A stretch of 64,000 nt of DNA from Amarobacter sp964507025 (GCA_964507025.1 CAZDOK010000004.1:186001-250000); one strand, 5' to 3'. Counted from the stretch's first letter, positions 18,409 to 28,920 are shown. Notes: a model not told the origin generated them from the sequence alone. A program made the numbers and translations.

Positions 18409-21400
18409 GTGAAGTTCGGCACCCTCCAGGTAGCCATGCTGACCGGCGAGACCCGGTCGTATCCGCTCGACCTCCCATCAGCGCTGGTTGGGCGCGGCGA
18501 AGGCTCGAACATCCACCTGGATGACTTCTCCATCTCCCGGCGCCATGCGCGCCTCACCGTCGATTCCGGGCGCCTGATGGTGGAGGACCTGGCGAGCGCG
18601 GCCGGCACCTTCATCAACGGTGAGCGTCTCAGCCCAAACGTCCGGTACCTGCTCGATGATGGCGATCAGCTCCGGTTCGGCGATCTGGAAGCGAGCTATT
18701 TCCCGCCACCGCCGGCCGACGCGATCACGGCGGTCGCTGACGACGACACGGTGTTCTCGCCCACCGGGCTCCATGTCGCCCTCGTCTCGCCCGCGGTGGC
18801 GATCGACCCGGGTCGCCAGGCAACGGCAACGCTGACGGTCACGAACCGGGGTCGCGTCGTCGACACGGTGACCATTGAAATCACGGACTTGCCGGCGGAC
18901 TGGTACACGATCGAAACGCCGCAATCTTCGCTGGTGCCGGGAGCGCACCTCGACGTGCAGCTGACGCTCCATCCACCGCGCCGTCACGACTCGCTCGCCG
19001 GGCACTATGACTTCACGGTGAAGGTGGCTTCGCGCGAACACCAGCGCGAGGCAATCGCGATCGGCAGCTTCGAGGTCCTGCCGTTCGAATCGTTCAGCCT
19101 TGCGTTCGAGGCGGTCCGGAGCAGCCGCAACTTCCGGCTCGTGGCCGAAAACCGGGGAAACCAGCCCGCTCGGTTGGGCCTCGCCGGCCAGGATGACGAG
19201 CAGGTGTTCCGCTACGAGTTCGATTCCTCCGTGGTGCAGCTGGCGCCAGGCGAAAAGCAGGTTCTCGCGCTCAAGGTACGCCGGCCGCGCCAGCTCCTGG
19301 GGCCCAGGGTGGTGCTTCCGTTTGAAGTCGTCGCCTCAGCCGAGAGCGGCTCTGACGTGCGGGCCCGCGGACAGCTTTCAGTTGACCCGCCACTCCAGAA
19401 GTTCCGAATGCCCGCGATGTTCGTGCTGGCGGCCCTCGTGCTCGGAGTCACCGCGCTCGCCATCCTGATTCTCACCGACGGCGAGACGGTCCAGACCGCG
19501 GGTGCCGAGGACGAATACGCGGGGGTCCACCTTTGCGACGAGTCGGATGCTGTCGCCGAGCAGCAGGAGAAGAACGAGCAGGCAGCGCAGGCCGAACCCA
19601 ACACAGAAGCGACCGTCGCCGGGACGTTCGATGGCGGCAGGCCGATCTTCGGACAGGTCGATGCCAACGGTGCACCGTTCTTCGCGCAAAACGACGCGCG
19701 TTGGGCCAATGTCGAGTACGCCCGCTCGACCGAGCTCCCTGCAGGGAAGGACTGGTGCGGGACCACCATCTCCCAGTGCGGCTGCGCGATGACATCGGTG
19801 GCGGTGATGCTGGCGCTCTACAACGTGCTCACCCTGCCCGATGGCCAGCCGCTGACGCCGCAATCGCTCAACGCGTGGTTCAACGGCGAGGCGAAGCGGA
19901 CTGATCGGGGCTGGGTAAGCCGAGGCTACATCTACGGCGACGTCATCTGGACGGCGGCGAACGAGCTTTCCGGCGAGATAGCGAAGGCCAAACCAGGCAC
20001 GCCCACCGTCCGCTTCGTCCGCACCGGTTCCGGGTCCGAAGACGAGATCCGGGCAGAACTGCGGGCGGGGCGGCCGATCATCCTGGAGGTGCCTGGCCAC
20101 TGGATCGCAGCCGTGGGCCTCGACGGCGACACCATTCTCATCAACGACCCGTTCTATCGCGACCGCACGACGCTCGACGCCTACAAGGGCAAGGTCCGGA
20201 GCTCGGTCATCTACGAGCCAAGCTCCGACCTGAGCGCCGTGGTGCTCACCGCGCCTTCCGATGTGAAGTTCCGCGTGGTCGACAAGCAGGGCCGCGTGGT
20301 AGGTACGGGCGACACAACGGCCGGTGCGACGGCCGAGCCGATCATCCAGATTCCTGGCGCCTCGGTGAGCACCCGCCGCGCGTGGCGCGATCCCACCTGC
20401 ATCGAAAAGGCGCCCCCCGCCGGGGCCGGCACGCACCAGATCGTCCTGCCCGGCTCGCGGGACGACTACCGCATCGAAATCCTCAGCACCGGCGACCAGG
20501 GCGGGAGCGTCGCCATCCATACCTACGGTCGCGACGGCACGGCCTCGATCGCGACCATCGAGGGCCAGGAAGGGACCACCGCCGAACTCGACTACGACCC
20601 GAATGCCCCCGCGCCTGTGGTGCGCACGCCCGGTGCCGGCGAGGGCACGCCGACACCGACCAGCGACGCTGGCGGCGAAGGTGGTGGACCCGGCGACGAA
20701 ACGCCAACACCCGGGGCGACCCCCACGCCCAGCCCGACGCCGGCCCCTACCGAAACGCCGTTTGTCGAGGCCACCACGAACATCACGCTCGGGGCCGAGC
20801 CCGGCCAGTTGCGGGTGGAGACCTCCGACAACAGCGGGTTCGAGCTGGGCGACCCCATACGCTTCGCGCCAGGGCTTCCGAACGAAGAGGACAACATCAT
20901 CGTCGGGTTCGGGTCGTTCCTCCTGGCGACACCGTTGAAGTTCGCGCACGGGCCGGGCGAGACCATCCAACGTTTGCCACGGCCGCCCGGCCAGGGCCCC
21001 GGGCTGCCACCGGGCATCACCCCGCCCGCGGAAACGGGCCCGCTGCTGCCGCCCGACACCGTGGGGGTCGCCTGCAGCACGATCTACCAGCCATCACCAA
21101 AGCAGGCGACGTTCATCTGCGACTTGCAGGTGACAGGCACCTACACCACCACCCGGTGGACGCTGAACGGCGAGGTAGTGCCGGATTTCACGGGCTCAAG
21201 CTCGTTCCTGATGGCCTTCAACGACGACACCCCGGCGACCGTCTCGGCGACCGTGTGCAACGTGACGATCTGCCGCTCGGTCACGCGACCGGAGCGGATC
21301 GTGTTCCCGGCGAACCTGGGCGGCACCACCTTCACCGGGCCCGGCGGCACCGGAACGGGGGCAACGCCGGTGGCCACGCCGCCCGCGGGTGGCGCCGTGG

Positions 21401-24400
21401 CGGTGGTGTGCGGAACCGAGTTCCCAATCACGCCGGATGGCCAGGTTGCCCAGTTCAACTGCGAGGCCAACTTCTCGGGCGACTTCACCAGCATCTCGTG
21501 GTCGGCCCCGGGAGGAACCCCGGCGAATCAGAGTGGGAAGAGCAAGACGTTCACCACCTCGGTCCGGAACCAGCCGGGCGCGCCCGTCTCGCTGCGGGTG
21601 ACGGCGACGGTCTGCAACTTCGGCACCTGCAGGACATCGCAGCCGACGACGGTGGGCATCGGCCGGACGATAACGACGCTGGAGTCGAACCCTGATGCGC
21701 AGGTCAACAGCGGGCATCGCCTCACCCTCATGGCCCGCGTCGACGGTGTCGGCGGCATCGTGCCCCAGGGCGGGACGGTGCAGTTCTATGCCGATGGTTT
21801 TGCCATTGGTCCAAGCGCGACGCTGTTCACCGTGGGCAAGGTTGCGGTTGCCCAGGCGGCGGTGGAAACCGGGCCACTTTCCTATGGAGACCCGGAAGGA
21901 ACCGGCATCGATCACGTGTTCGTCGGCAAGTACAGCGGCGGCATCAATGCATTCGGCAGCGACAGCGCCGAGCGTATCATCACGGTTCTCCCACCAATCA
22001 AGGACGGTTGCGACTCGGTCGACGAGGACGATGACGGGACCGTCGACAACACCTGCAGAAACGTGGTGAGCCCAACCACGGGCTTCGCCACGGCGGGGAG
22101 CTACGCGACGCCGAAGAACCTCGGCGGCGGTACGGTGCTCCACGGCCTGGGGATGTCTGGTGGCCTGGACGGGTCAACCGCGACGACGTTGATCCTGCGC
22201 CCCGGACAGTCCTTCACTGTTAGCGGGAGCGTCGGGCGGACGGACTACTGCCCGGGATGCATCCGGCAACTGTACATCGGCATCGGCGGCAACCAGACGA
22301 GCGGGACGCCGCCGCTGGGGCCCAAGTGCCTCGTGAGCGGAGTGCTCCCACTGCATACGGTGAACAACGTGCCCTTCAGCACCGGGTTCAACGCGCCCGA
22401 CAAGCCCGGTGTCTACTACCTGCGCGCCACAACCACGCTCGACTATTTCTGTGTCGGTCCACAGGTTGGCCCACCGGAAAACTCGGTCGGCCGACTCGTG
22501 GTGCAAGAGCCAGTAAGTTCCGAGCTGCAAATATGGAGCCGACCCGCCAACCTCTGGGATCCGCTCGATCCGAACTCGACCGACCCAAATGCTCCAAAGC
22601 TCCTCACCGAAATCCCCAGCGACGGCCAGGTGATGTTGCGGGCGATAACCAGCCCCAGTGTTCCGTACGGGCGCGTGGAGTTCGTGACCACACCGCCCGC
22701 CACGAACGTAACCGACGCGATGTTGACGCTGCCGGCACCAAATCAGAACACCATTGTGTTGCTGCAGCAGGTGTGCCCCTCCAGTGGCACCCTCGGCGGC
22801 CAGACGTGCATTCCTGGCGAAGCGCGCCTGCTGGTGCAGGCCGGGAGCGCTGCCCGCGGACAAACGTTCAGTGTGACCGCCAAGCTGGAGACCGATGAAC
22901 TCGAATTGCCCTCCGGCCAGAGTGCGTTTGCGGACTACGTCATCCGCTTCGCGCAGACGCCAACTCCGACCTCCAACACCAAGAGCCTGAGCGTGCTGCT
23001 GCCGTCGGTGACGGGGATCATCGCTTCTCCGACGGGCGACGTCGCCATCTGTGCGACGGCCCCGCCCGGCTGCACGCCCATCGTGCTGACAGCCGCCGTC
23101 TCGGCCCCACCCCCCCTCACCGAGACCCCAACCGGGGGGAGCGTCGAGTTCTACTGGAAACCAGAGACCGGGGGCGACTGGACCCTCCTGGGCACGGACA
23201 CGACCGTGGTGGCAGGAGCGGCGTCGCTCGACGTCCAGGCCGGCTTGGGCACGGCACACCTCGGGGATGTCGTGTTCCAGGCCCGCTTCAAGCGCGGGAG
23301 CACGAACTTCGAGGATAGCAAATCGGCCGCCAGCGACACGGTCACGTTCGTTCGGGCCCCGGCGACGGCGGCCATCGTCTCTGTCACCGCCGCGACCGAC
23401 GGGAAGGTTGGCGACGACATCACGCTGATAGCCAGCGTCGCCGGCAGCAACGGTTTCGATCCGGCGGGCGGAAGTGTGGAGTTCAAAGTCCGCCCATCGA
23501 CCGCCCCGATCGGAGATGCGGAGACGATCGGCACGGCGCAGTCGCTGGCGTTCGATAGCGGGAGCGGCCAGTGGCGCGCGACGTTGACCTATACGACGGG
23601 TGCCGACGGCACGCCGCTCGAAAGTGCCGGCGCCTACCTGTTCACAGCACACTTTGTCCAGACGGCCACGCTGGCCGCGGACGTTTCGAACGACTTCGCG
23701 TTCACCCTTACACCCCAGGACCCGACCATCACGGTGACGCTCCCCAACTCCGGCACCATCACCACCGGCGACTCCCCGGCCGTTGTCCGCGTGGTCCTGA
23801 CTACGACGGGCCGGGCCAGCCGACTCGATGACAACTGCCCGAGTGGTCAGGGTGGAAGTAGCTGTGGCGACATCGAGCTGCTGGGCACCGGGGCCACCAC
23901 GGCGCCGTCGGGGCCCGTGGTTGAGCTGGAGACCGGTGTCTGGGGCCGGGAATTCTCGGTGAGCGGGCTGGACGCCGGGACCTACTCTATCTCCGCGCGC
24001 TACACCGGGAACACCTACTTCAATTCAGTTACGTCTGCCGCGCAGACGCTCACGGTGAACAAGAAGACGGTCGCCATCACCGTCAGTGCGACTTCGCCCG
24101 TGGCGGTGAACGCCACGCAGAACCTTTCCGCCTCGGTTTCCCCAACAGCGGCGCCGGGCACGATTCAATTCAAGGTCAATGGAACGGCGCACGGGTCGCC
24201 CGTTACCCTTTCGAGCGGCACGGCTTCGATACCGTGGACGCCGACGAGCACCGGCAGCTTCAGCATCACGGCGGAGTACATTTCCAGCAGCGTCAACTAC
24301 GCGAGCCAGACCACCTCGAACACGGTCGCAGTCACGGTTAACGCAATCGTCACATCAGTCACGGTGAGCGCTCCCAGCCCGAGGCAATTCGGTCAGGAGA

Positions 24401-25506
24401 CCACGCTGACGGCGACCGTTACGCCCTCGACGGCGCCCGGCACGGTCCAATTCAAATTGAACGGGGTCAATTTCGGCAGCCCGGCGACGGTGAACAACGG
24501 CACGGCGACCATCCAATGGACCCCCAGCGGGACCGGGACGGTCGCACTGACCGCGTCGTACACGTCGGGGAGCACGAATTACCTGAGCGATCCGGACTCG
24601 AACTCGGTCGACATCGTGGTGAACCCGGCGACGGTAACCGTCACAGTCACCGCCTCATCGCCCGTTACGGTGAACACGCCGCAAACGTTGAGCGTGACCG
24701 TTTCGCCTGCAGCGGCACCGGGAACCATTCAGTTCAAGGTCAACGGGACGAATCAAGATACTGCTCAGGCGCTCATCGGCGGTGCAGCATCGGTAGGGTG
24801 GACACCAGCTGCCACGGGGACGTTCAACATCACAGCGGAGTACACGTCCACGAGCACGAACTACGCGAGTCAGCCTACGTCGAACACGGTTGCGGTGACG
24901 GTAAACCCGGTCCCCGTCACGGTCTCCGTTTCGGCAGCCTCCGCAGTGACCCTGGGTAACCCGATCACGCTGACAGCTACGCTCTCACCGGCTGCAGCAC
25001 CGGGGACGGTTCGGTTCTTCGCCGACGGAGTGGATGTTTCGGGAGCTGTCGCTGCGGACACGACGGACGGCATCACCACGTACAACTGGTCGCCGTCATC
25101 CGTCGGCGATGGGACAGCCACGATTACGGCAACGTACACCTCGTCGAGCGGGAACTACGCAAGCCAGGCAACGTCCACATCGACCGACGTGACCATCAAC
25201 CCTGCTCCCACGACGCTGGTGGCGACGGCCGTCCAGACCGGAGGCGCCGGGAGCAGCCTGACGTTCACCGCGGACCTGACATCGGCGTTCGGAGCGAAGA
25301 CCGACATCGATGGCGGGACAGTCACGTTCTCCATCAGCGGCTCGGCGTGCACCGGGATGGCCGCCGCCACGGTAACCGACGGTGTGGCAACGCTAACCGG
25401 AGTCACCTGCACGGCGGACACCCGCCAGGTGACTGCCACCTACACCGGCAGCGGGAATTACGCCTCGTCTGCGGACACTACCAACTTCCAGATCGTGGTT
25501 ACCTGA
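18409..25506 (+). CDS. Giant FHA - membrane helix - C39-like peptidase - Ig-repeat protein (FHA paralogue 1)
   Basis: A 2365-aa single-pass membrane protein. Order: FHA domain (about 20-90; GRGEGSNIHLDDFSISRRHA, EDLASAAGTFINGE), an Ig-like/CARDB-type domain (about 125-325; NRGRVVDTVTIEITDLPADW), one membrane helix (about 334-356), a C39-like papain-fold domain (about 415-600) with Cys459 (QCGCAMTSVAVM), His564 (VPGHWIAAVG) and Asp580 (INDPFY), a Thr/Pro linker, TGTYTTTRW Ig-like units, an Asp-rich VDEDDDGTVD loop and five C-terminal Ig-like repeats. The GTG at 18409 is chosen because the paralogues start at the same position (V/M-KFG). FHA domains read phosphothreonine; with the FHA end cytoplasmic, the peptidase and tail would face outward. 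Substrate unknown. Confidence 0.85.
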   Translation: MKFGTLQVAMLTGETRSYPLDLPSALVGRGEGSNIHLDDFSISRRHARLTVDSGRLMVEDLASAAGTFINGERLSPNVRYLLDDGDQLRFGDLEASYFPPPPADAITAVADDDTVFSPTGLHVALVSPAVAIDPGRQATATLTVTNRGRVVDTVTIEITDLPADWYTIETPQSSLVPGAHLDVQLTLHPPRRHDSLAGHYDFTVKVASREHQREAIAIGSFEVLPFESFSLAFEAVRSSRNFRLVAENRGNQPARLGLAGQDDEQVFRYEFDSSVVQLAPGEKQVLALKVRRPRQLLGPRVVLPFEVVASAESGSDVRARGQLSVDPPLQKFRMPAMFVLAALVLGVTALAILILTDGETVQTAGAEDEYAGVHLCDESDAVAEQQEKNEQAAQAEPNTEATVAGTFDGGRPIFGQVDANGAPFFAQNDARWANVEYARSTELPAGKDWCGTTISQCGCAMTSVAVMLALYNVLTLPDGQPLTPQSLNAWFNGEAKRTDRGWVSRGYIYGDVIWTAANELSGEIAKAKPGTPTVRFVRTGSGSEDEIRAELRAGRPIILEVPGHWIAAVGLDGDTILINDPFYRDRTTLDAYKGKVRSSVIYEPSSDLSAVVLTAPSDVKFRVVDKQGRVVGTGDTTAGATAEPIIQIPGASVSTRRAWRDPTCIEKAPPAGAGTHQIVLPGSRDDYRIEILSTGDQGGSVAIHTYGRDGTASIATIEGQEGTTAELDYDPNAPAPVVRTPGAGEGTPTPTSDAGGEGGGPGDETPTPGATPTPSPTPAPTETPFVEATTNITLGAEPGQLRVETSDNSGFELGDPIRFAPGLPNEEDNIIVGFGSFLLATPLKFAHGPGETIQRLPRPPGQGPGLPPGITPPAETGPLLPPDTVGVACSTIYQPSPKQATFICDLQVTGTYTTTRWTLNGEVVPDFTGSSSFLMAFNDDTPATVSATVCNVTICRSVTRPERIVFPANLGGTTFTGPGGTGTGATPVATPPAGGAVAVVCGTEFPITPDGQVAQFNCEANFSGDFTSISWSAPGGTPANQSGKSKTFTTSVRNQPGAPVSLRVTATVCNFGTCRTSQPTTVGIGRTITTLESNPDAQVNSGHRLTLMARVDGVGGIVPQGGTVQFYADGFAIGPSATLFTVGKVAVAQAAVETGPLSYGDPEGTGIDHVFVGKYSGGINAFGSDSAERIITVLPPIKDGCDSVDEDDDGTVDNTCRNVVSPTTGFATAGSYATPKNLGGGTVLHGLGMSGGLDGSTATTLILRPGQSFTVSGSVGRTDYCPGCIRQLYIGIGGNQTSGTPPLGPKCLVSGVLPLHTVNNVPFSTGFNAPDKPGVYYLRATTTLDYFCVGPQVGPPENSVGRLVVQEPVSSELQIWSRPANLWDPLDPNSTDPNAPKLLTEIPSDGQVMLRAITSPSVPYGRVEFVTTPPATNVTDAMLTLPAPNQNTIVLLQQVCPSSGTLGGQTCIPGEARLLVQAGSAARGQTFSVTAKLETDELELPSGQSAFADYVIRFAQTPTPTSNTKSLSVLLPSVTGIIASPTGDVAICATAPPGCTPIVLTAAVSAPPPLTETPTGGSVEFYWKPETGGDWTLLGTDTTVVAGAASLDVQAGLGTAHLGDVVFQARFKRGSTNFEDSKSAASDTVTFVRAPATAAIVSVTAATDGKVGDDITLIASVAGSNGFDPAGGSVEFKVRPSTAPIGDAETIGTAQSLAFDSGSGQWRATLTYTTGADGTPLESAGAYLFTAHFVQTATLAADVSNDFAFTLTPQDPTITVTLPNSGTITTGDSPAVVRVVLTTTGRASRLDDNCPSGQGGSSCGDIELLGTGATTAPSGPVVELETGVWGREFSVSGLDAGTYSISARYTGNTYFNSVTSAAQTLTVNKKTVAITVSATSPVAVNATQNLSASVSPTAAPGTIQFKVNGTAHGSPVTLSSGTASIPWTPTSTGSFSITAEYISSSVNYASQTTSNTVAVTVNAIVTSVTVSAPSPRQFGQETTLTATVTPSTAPGTVQFKLNGVNFGSPATVNNGTATIQWTPSGTGTVALTASYTSGSTNYLSDPDSNSVDIVVNPATVTVTVTASSPVTVNTPQTLSVTVSPAAAPGTIQFKVNGTNQDTAQALIGGAASVGWTPAATGTFNITAEYTSTSTNYASQPTSNTVAVTVNPVPVTVSVSAASAVTLGNPITLTATLSPAAAPGTVRFFADGVDVSGAVAADTTDGITTYNWSPSSVGDGTATITATYTSSSGNYASQATSTSTDVTINPAPTTLVATAVQTGGAGSSLTFTADLTSAFGAKTDIDGGTVTFSISGSACTGMAAATVTDGVATLTGVTCTADTRQVTATYTGSGNYASSADTTNFQIVVT
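24061..25503 (+). repeat. Five tandem bacterial Ig-like repeats at the C-terminus of FHA paralogue 1
   Basis: Five units of roughly 90-100 residues. Four carry the core APGTIQFKVNG or a close variant, and the recurring ending is xxTSxSxNYASQxTSNTVxVTVN. The last unit is most diverged (GNYASSADTTNFQIVVT). Such arrays normally extend a binding module away from the cell surface. Confidence 0.8.
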
Positions 25507-25596
25507 TCCGTAAAATCGCGTGCGCGGCCCGGCGAGGCGCTCTATGCTCCCCTCTGCTGTGGTCCAACGACCCTGTGCCCCGGGTGATGTGACAGC

Positions 25597-28500
25597 GTGA
25601 AGTTCGGTTCGCTCCAGGTACGGACCCCCGATGGGGAGGCGAGGGAGATTCCCCTCGACCTGCCCTCGCTCATCGTGGGCCGCGCCGATGGCAACGGTAT
25701 TGTCATCGACGACCTGAGCATCTCGCGTCGCCATGCCCGCCTCATCATCGAGTCCGGCCGGCTCCTGGTGGAGGACCTGGGTTCGGCGGCGGGCACGTTC
25801 GTGGGCGGCCACCGCATCGACCCCCATACCTCCAACCTGGTCGAGACCGAACAGCCCATCCGCTTCGGCGATGTTGAAGTCCAATATGTGCCGCCGCCAC
25901 CAGTCGCCGCCGAACAGGACACTGAGGGCGAGGGAGGGCCGTCCGAGTTCGAGGAAGTGCCATCGAGCGCGATCCGCGTGTCGATCGTCTCGCCGGCCAC
26001 GCCCGTCGAGCCCGGCGGCACCGTGTTCGCGACCGCGGTCATCCACAACCGTGGTCGCGTGGTCGACCTGGTGCGCCTCTCGGTCACGGGCATCCCGGAA
26101 TCGTGGGTCAGCTTCAGCCAGGGCACGATGGCGCTCGTCCCCGGCACGCGCGAGACGGTGACGGTGGTGATCCAGCCACCGCTGAACCCCCAGTCGCTGG
26201 CAGGCGAATACGATTTCGGCGTAGTTGTGGCCTCGGGCGAGCACGACCGCGAAGCAGTCGCGTTCGGCAAGCTGACTGTCCTGCCGTTCGACGCCACCGA
26301 AGTCCACCTGATGCCTATCCGGGGGAAGCGGGACTTCACGGTGACTGCCCGCAACAAGGGCAACGCGCTCGCGACCTACGCCCTTTCGGGCAATGACGAC
26401 GAGGCCCAGTTCAACTACGACTTCCCGCAGCCATCCATCGAGCTGCGCCCCGGCGAAGAGAAGCGCGTCCCGGTGCGCGTGAAGCGCACCAGGCGCCAGT
26501 GGTTCGGAAGGCCGTCGTTCGTGCCGTTCCGGGTGGTTGCGACGCCCACGGCGGGGACGGCGCCGACGGTGGAGGCACTGGGCCAGCTCACCATCCGGCC
26601 GCCGCTCGAACGGTGGAAGTGGCCGACCATCCTCGCGCTCTTGCTGGTTGGGATCGCGGCCGGCCTCTGGCTTTCGTGGGTGTACCGCGACCGGTTGCCG
26701 TCGTGGGTGCCGTGGGCCGAAGAAGCCAGCGGGGGAAAGGGCGCGGGTACGGGCGGCTCTGGCGAGGCGGCCTATGCCGGCGTCCATATGTGCGACAAGT
26801 CGGAGAGCGAACGCGACCTCGTGAAGCCCCAGGAGCTGCCGGCGGGGAGCAGCGGCGCCCCGTACTTCGCGCAGAACAACCCGGCCTGGGGCGCCGTGGA
26901 ATACGCCAAGGCGAAGGACCCGGAGTTCGGGCCCGACTGGTGCGGCACCACCATCGAGCAGTGCGGCTGCGCGATGACCTCGGTGGCGACCATCATGGCC
27001 ATCTTCAACATCCTGACGATGCCGGACGGCTCCGAGCTCACGCCGGAAACGGTGAACGCCTGGTTCAACCAGGAGGCGCGCAAGACGAGCCGTGGCTGGG
27101 TGAGCCGGGGATACATCTACGGTGACGTGATCTGGACGGCGGCGAACGAGCTCTCCGCGGAGATCGCGCGGACGCGCCCGGGGAGCACGACCGTCCGGTT
27201 CGTGCGTTTTGGCGCTGGCTCGGAAGAGGAGATCCGGGCCGAGCTGCAGGCGCAACGGCCGATCATTCTCGAGGTCCCGGGGCACTACATCGCGGCGGTC
27301 GGCCTCGACGGCGACAAGATCCTCATCAATGACCCGTACTACGCCGACCGCAAGACACTCGACGTGTACAAGGGCAAGGTGAAGAGCTCGGTGCTGTTCG
27401 AACCGAGCAACAACCTGAGCGGCGTGGTTCTTACCGTGCCAAAGGACCTGCGGGTGCGCGTGGTGAACGTGAAGACGAACCAGGTGGTTGGGGCGGTCAC
27501 TGACGAGGCGCCAAAGACGGAGATCGAGGGGGCGTGGCTGAACACGCGAAACGCCTGGCGCGACCCGACCTGCGTCGAGAGCCCGCCGCCGGCGGGTGCC
27601 GGCACGACGTCGATCTACTTGCCCGGGAGCCGTGAGGACTACCGCATCGAAGTGTTGAACCCGGGCGGCGGTGGTTCGACCATCGCCATCCACAGTTACG
27701 ACCAGAATGGCAACGCCGAGGTCACAACGGAGGACGCGACGGGGAGCCTGGTCATGTCGATGTCGTACGACCCGGCGCAGGCTGCCCTGAAGACTGAGGT
27801 CCTCGCCGGCGCGACACCCATCCCCGGCACGGGCACGCCAGGTCCGGGCGAAACCGTGACGCTCCCGCCGGGGGGCACCGGTGGCAGCACCGGCGGCACG
27901 GGCGACGACGGGACGGGCGGGGTACCCACTACTGGCTCGGGCACCGTCACCGCACAGCCAACGCCGACACCTCGCCCAACGGCCACGCCGGTGCCCACCG
28001 CAACCCCGGCCGCCCCGGCCGCCGTAGCAGTGAAGTGCGATGTCGCGTACACGCCCACCAATGCGGGCGTCACCTGCACGGGGACGGTCACAGGCACCTA
28101 CACGACCACCCGCTGGAGTGTGAACGGGTTGCCCGCCCCCGTCGCTCCCGGAGCGACGACGTTCACCACGACGTTCAGCCAGGACACCTCGCTGAGCGTG
28201 GAGATGACCGCCTGCAACGTCACGGTCTGTAAGACGGGCTCCGCAGCGGTGGTGGTGGCATTCCCGACGGCCACGCCAACCCCATCACCGACGGTGGCCG
28301 CGGGCACGCCAACACCGACTGCGACTCCCAAGCCGAACGGACCGCCTGCGTTTGTGCCGGTGCAGTGTACCTACGCATGGGTCTCGGGGCAGGCGAAGAT
28401 CGACTGCTCGACCACGTTCACGGAGGATTACACGGAGATCACCTGGACTGCGACGGATGCGGCCCCGTCGCTGGTCACGACGTTCGCGAAGACGTTTACC

Positions 28501-28920
28501 ACCTACCGGTCGAGCCCGGGGACGACGACGGTGCAGGCGAAGGTGTGTTATGCCTCGGTGTGCACGAACTCGGCGCCGGTGGACGTGATCGTGGGTGCTG
28601 CCCCGGTGGTGCTCGCGACGGTCTTGAACATCGTTGGTCCGGAAGGGGGCGTCTGCGATTTCATCCCGGTTCAGCTGTACGCGTTCATCGCGAACTGGAA
28701 CGCAAATACGCCGTACCCGACCGGATTCATCTCGTTTTACGACCAAGGCAACCTGATCGGTGCGGTCCCCGTGTCACCCGGGGAACCCGAGGCATTCCTC
28801 TCGACGACATTCGCAGAGGGCGACCATTCCGTTTCCGCGAGCTACAGCGGCGACAGCAACTGGGCTTCGGCAAGTTCGGGGACCTCGGGTTTCGCCAGCA
28901 GCTATGTCTACTGCCCTTAG
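25597..28920 (+). CDS. FHA - membrane helix - C39-like peptidase protein (FHA paralogue 2)
   Basis: A 1107-aa paralogue of the preceding gene, sharing its order: FHA (GRADGNGIVIDDLSISRRHA, GSAAGTFVGG), Ig-like domain, membrane helix (about 342-363), C39-like papain fold with Cys458, His563 and Asp579, then a Thr/Pro linker (TAQPTPTPRPTATPVPT), two TGTYTTTRW-type Ig modules and a short final Ig domain. The long Ig array of paralogue 1 is absent. The GTG start at 25597 gives V-KFGSLQV, collinear with the other two FHA proteins. It ends 17 nt inside the proposed ATPase start, so it is physically linked to the eCIS genes. A cytoplasmic phosphothreonine sensor with an outward enzymatic or adhesive part is inferred from topology. 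Confidence 0.85.
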   Translation: MKFGSLQVRTPDGEAREIPLDLPSLIVGRADGNGIVIDDLSISRRHARLIIESGRLLVEDLGSAAGTFVGGHRIDPHTSNLVETEQPIRFGDVEVQYVPPPPVAAEQDTEGEGGPSEFEEVPSSAIRVSIVSPATPVEPGGTVFATAVIHNRGRVVDLVRLSVTGIPESWVSFSQGTMALVPGTRETVTVVIQPPLNPQSLAGEYDFGVVVASGEHDREAVAFGKLTVLPFDATEVHLMPIRGKRDFTVTARNKGNALATYALSGNDDEAQFNYDFPQPSIELRPGEEKRVPVRVKRTRRQWFGRPSFVPFRVVATPTAGTAPTVEALGQLTIRPPLERWKWPTILALLLVGIAAGLWLSWVYRDRLPSWVPWAEEASGGKGAGTGGSGEAAYAGVHMCDKSESERDLVKPQELPAGSSGAPYFAQNNPAWGAVEYAKAKDPEFGPDWCGTTIEQCGCAMTSVATIMAIFNILTMPDGSELTPETVNAWFNQEARKTSRGWVSRGYIYGDVIWTAANELSAEIARTRPGSTTVRFVRFGAGSEEEIRAELQAQRPIILEVPGHYIAAVGLDGDKILINDPYYADRKTLDVYKGKVKSSVLFEPSNNLSGVVLTVPKDLRVRVVNVKTNQVVGAVTDEAPKTEIEGAWLNTRNAWRDPTCVESPPPAGAGTTSIYLPGSREDYRIEVLNPGGGGSTIAIHSYDQNGNAEVTTEDATGSLVMSMSYDPAQAALKTEVLAGATPIPGTGTPGPGETVTLPPGGTGGSTGGTGDDGTGGVPTTGSGTVTAQPTPTPRPTATPVPTATPAAPAAVAVKCDVAYTPTNAGVTCTGTVTGTYTTTRWSVNGLPAPVAPGATTFTTTFSQDTSLSVEMTACNVTVCKTGSAAVVVAFPTATPTPSPTVAAGTPTPTATPKPNGPPAFVPVQCTYAWVSGQAKIDCSTTFTEDYTEITWTATDAAPSLVTTFAKTFTTYRSSPGTTTVQAKVCYASVCTNSAPVDVIVGAAPVVLATVLNIVGPEGGVCDFIPVQLYAFIANWNANTPYPTGFISFYDQGNLIGAVPVSPGEPEAFLSTTFAEGDHSVSASYSGDSNWASASSGTSGFASSYVYCP

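Noticed and set aside
19600..20250. C39 domain as a bacteriocin-export peptidase
   Set aside because: There is no ABC transporter domain and no double-glycine leader peptide nearby; the domain follows a single membrane helix instead.
19378..20970. Long minus-strand open frame inside FHA paralogue 1, and a similar one opposite paralogue 2 (25393-27693)
   Set aside because: The sense strand has clear FHA, membrane and peptidase motifs; the antisense frames are Arg-rich and featureless.
24061..25503. CRISPR array or DNA-level satellite
   Set aside because: The periodicity is about 280 bp and protein-coding, matching Ig-like domains; there are no short direct repeats with unique spacers.
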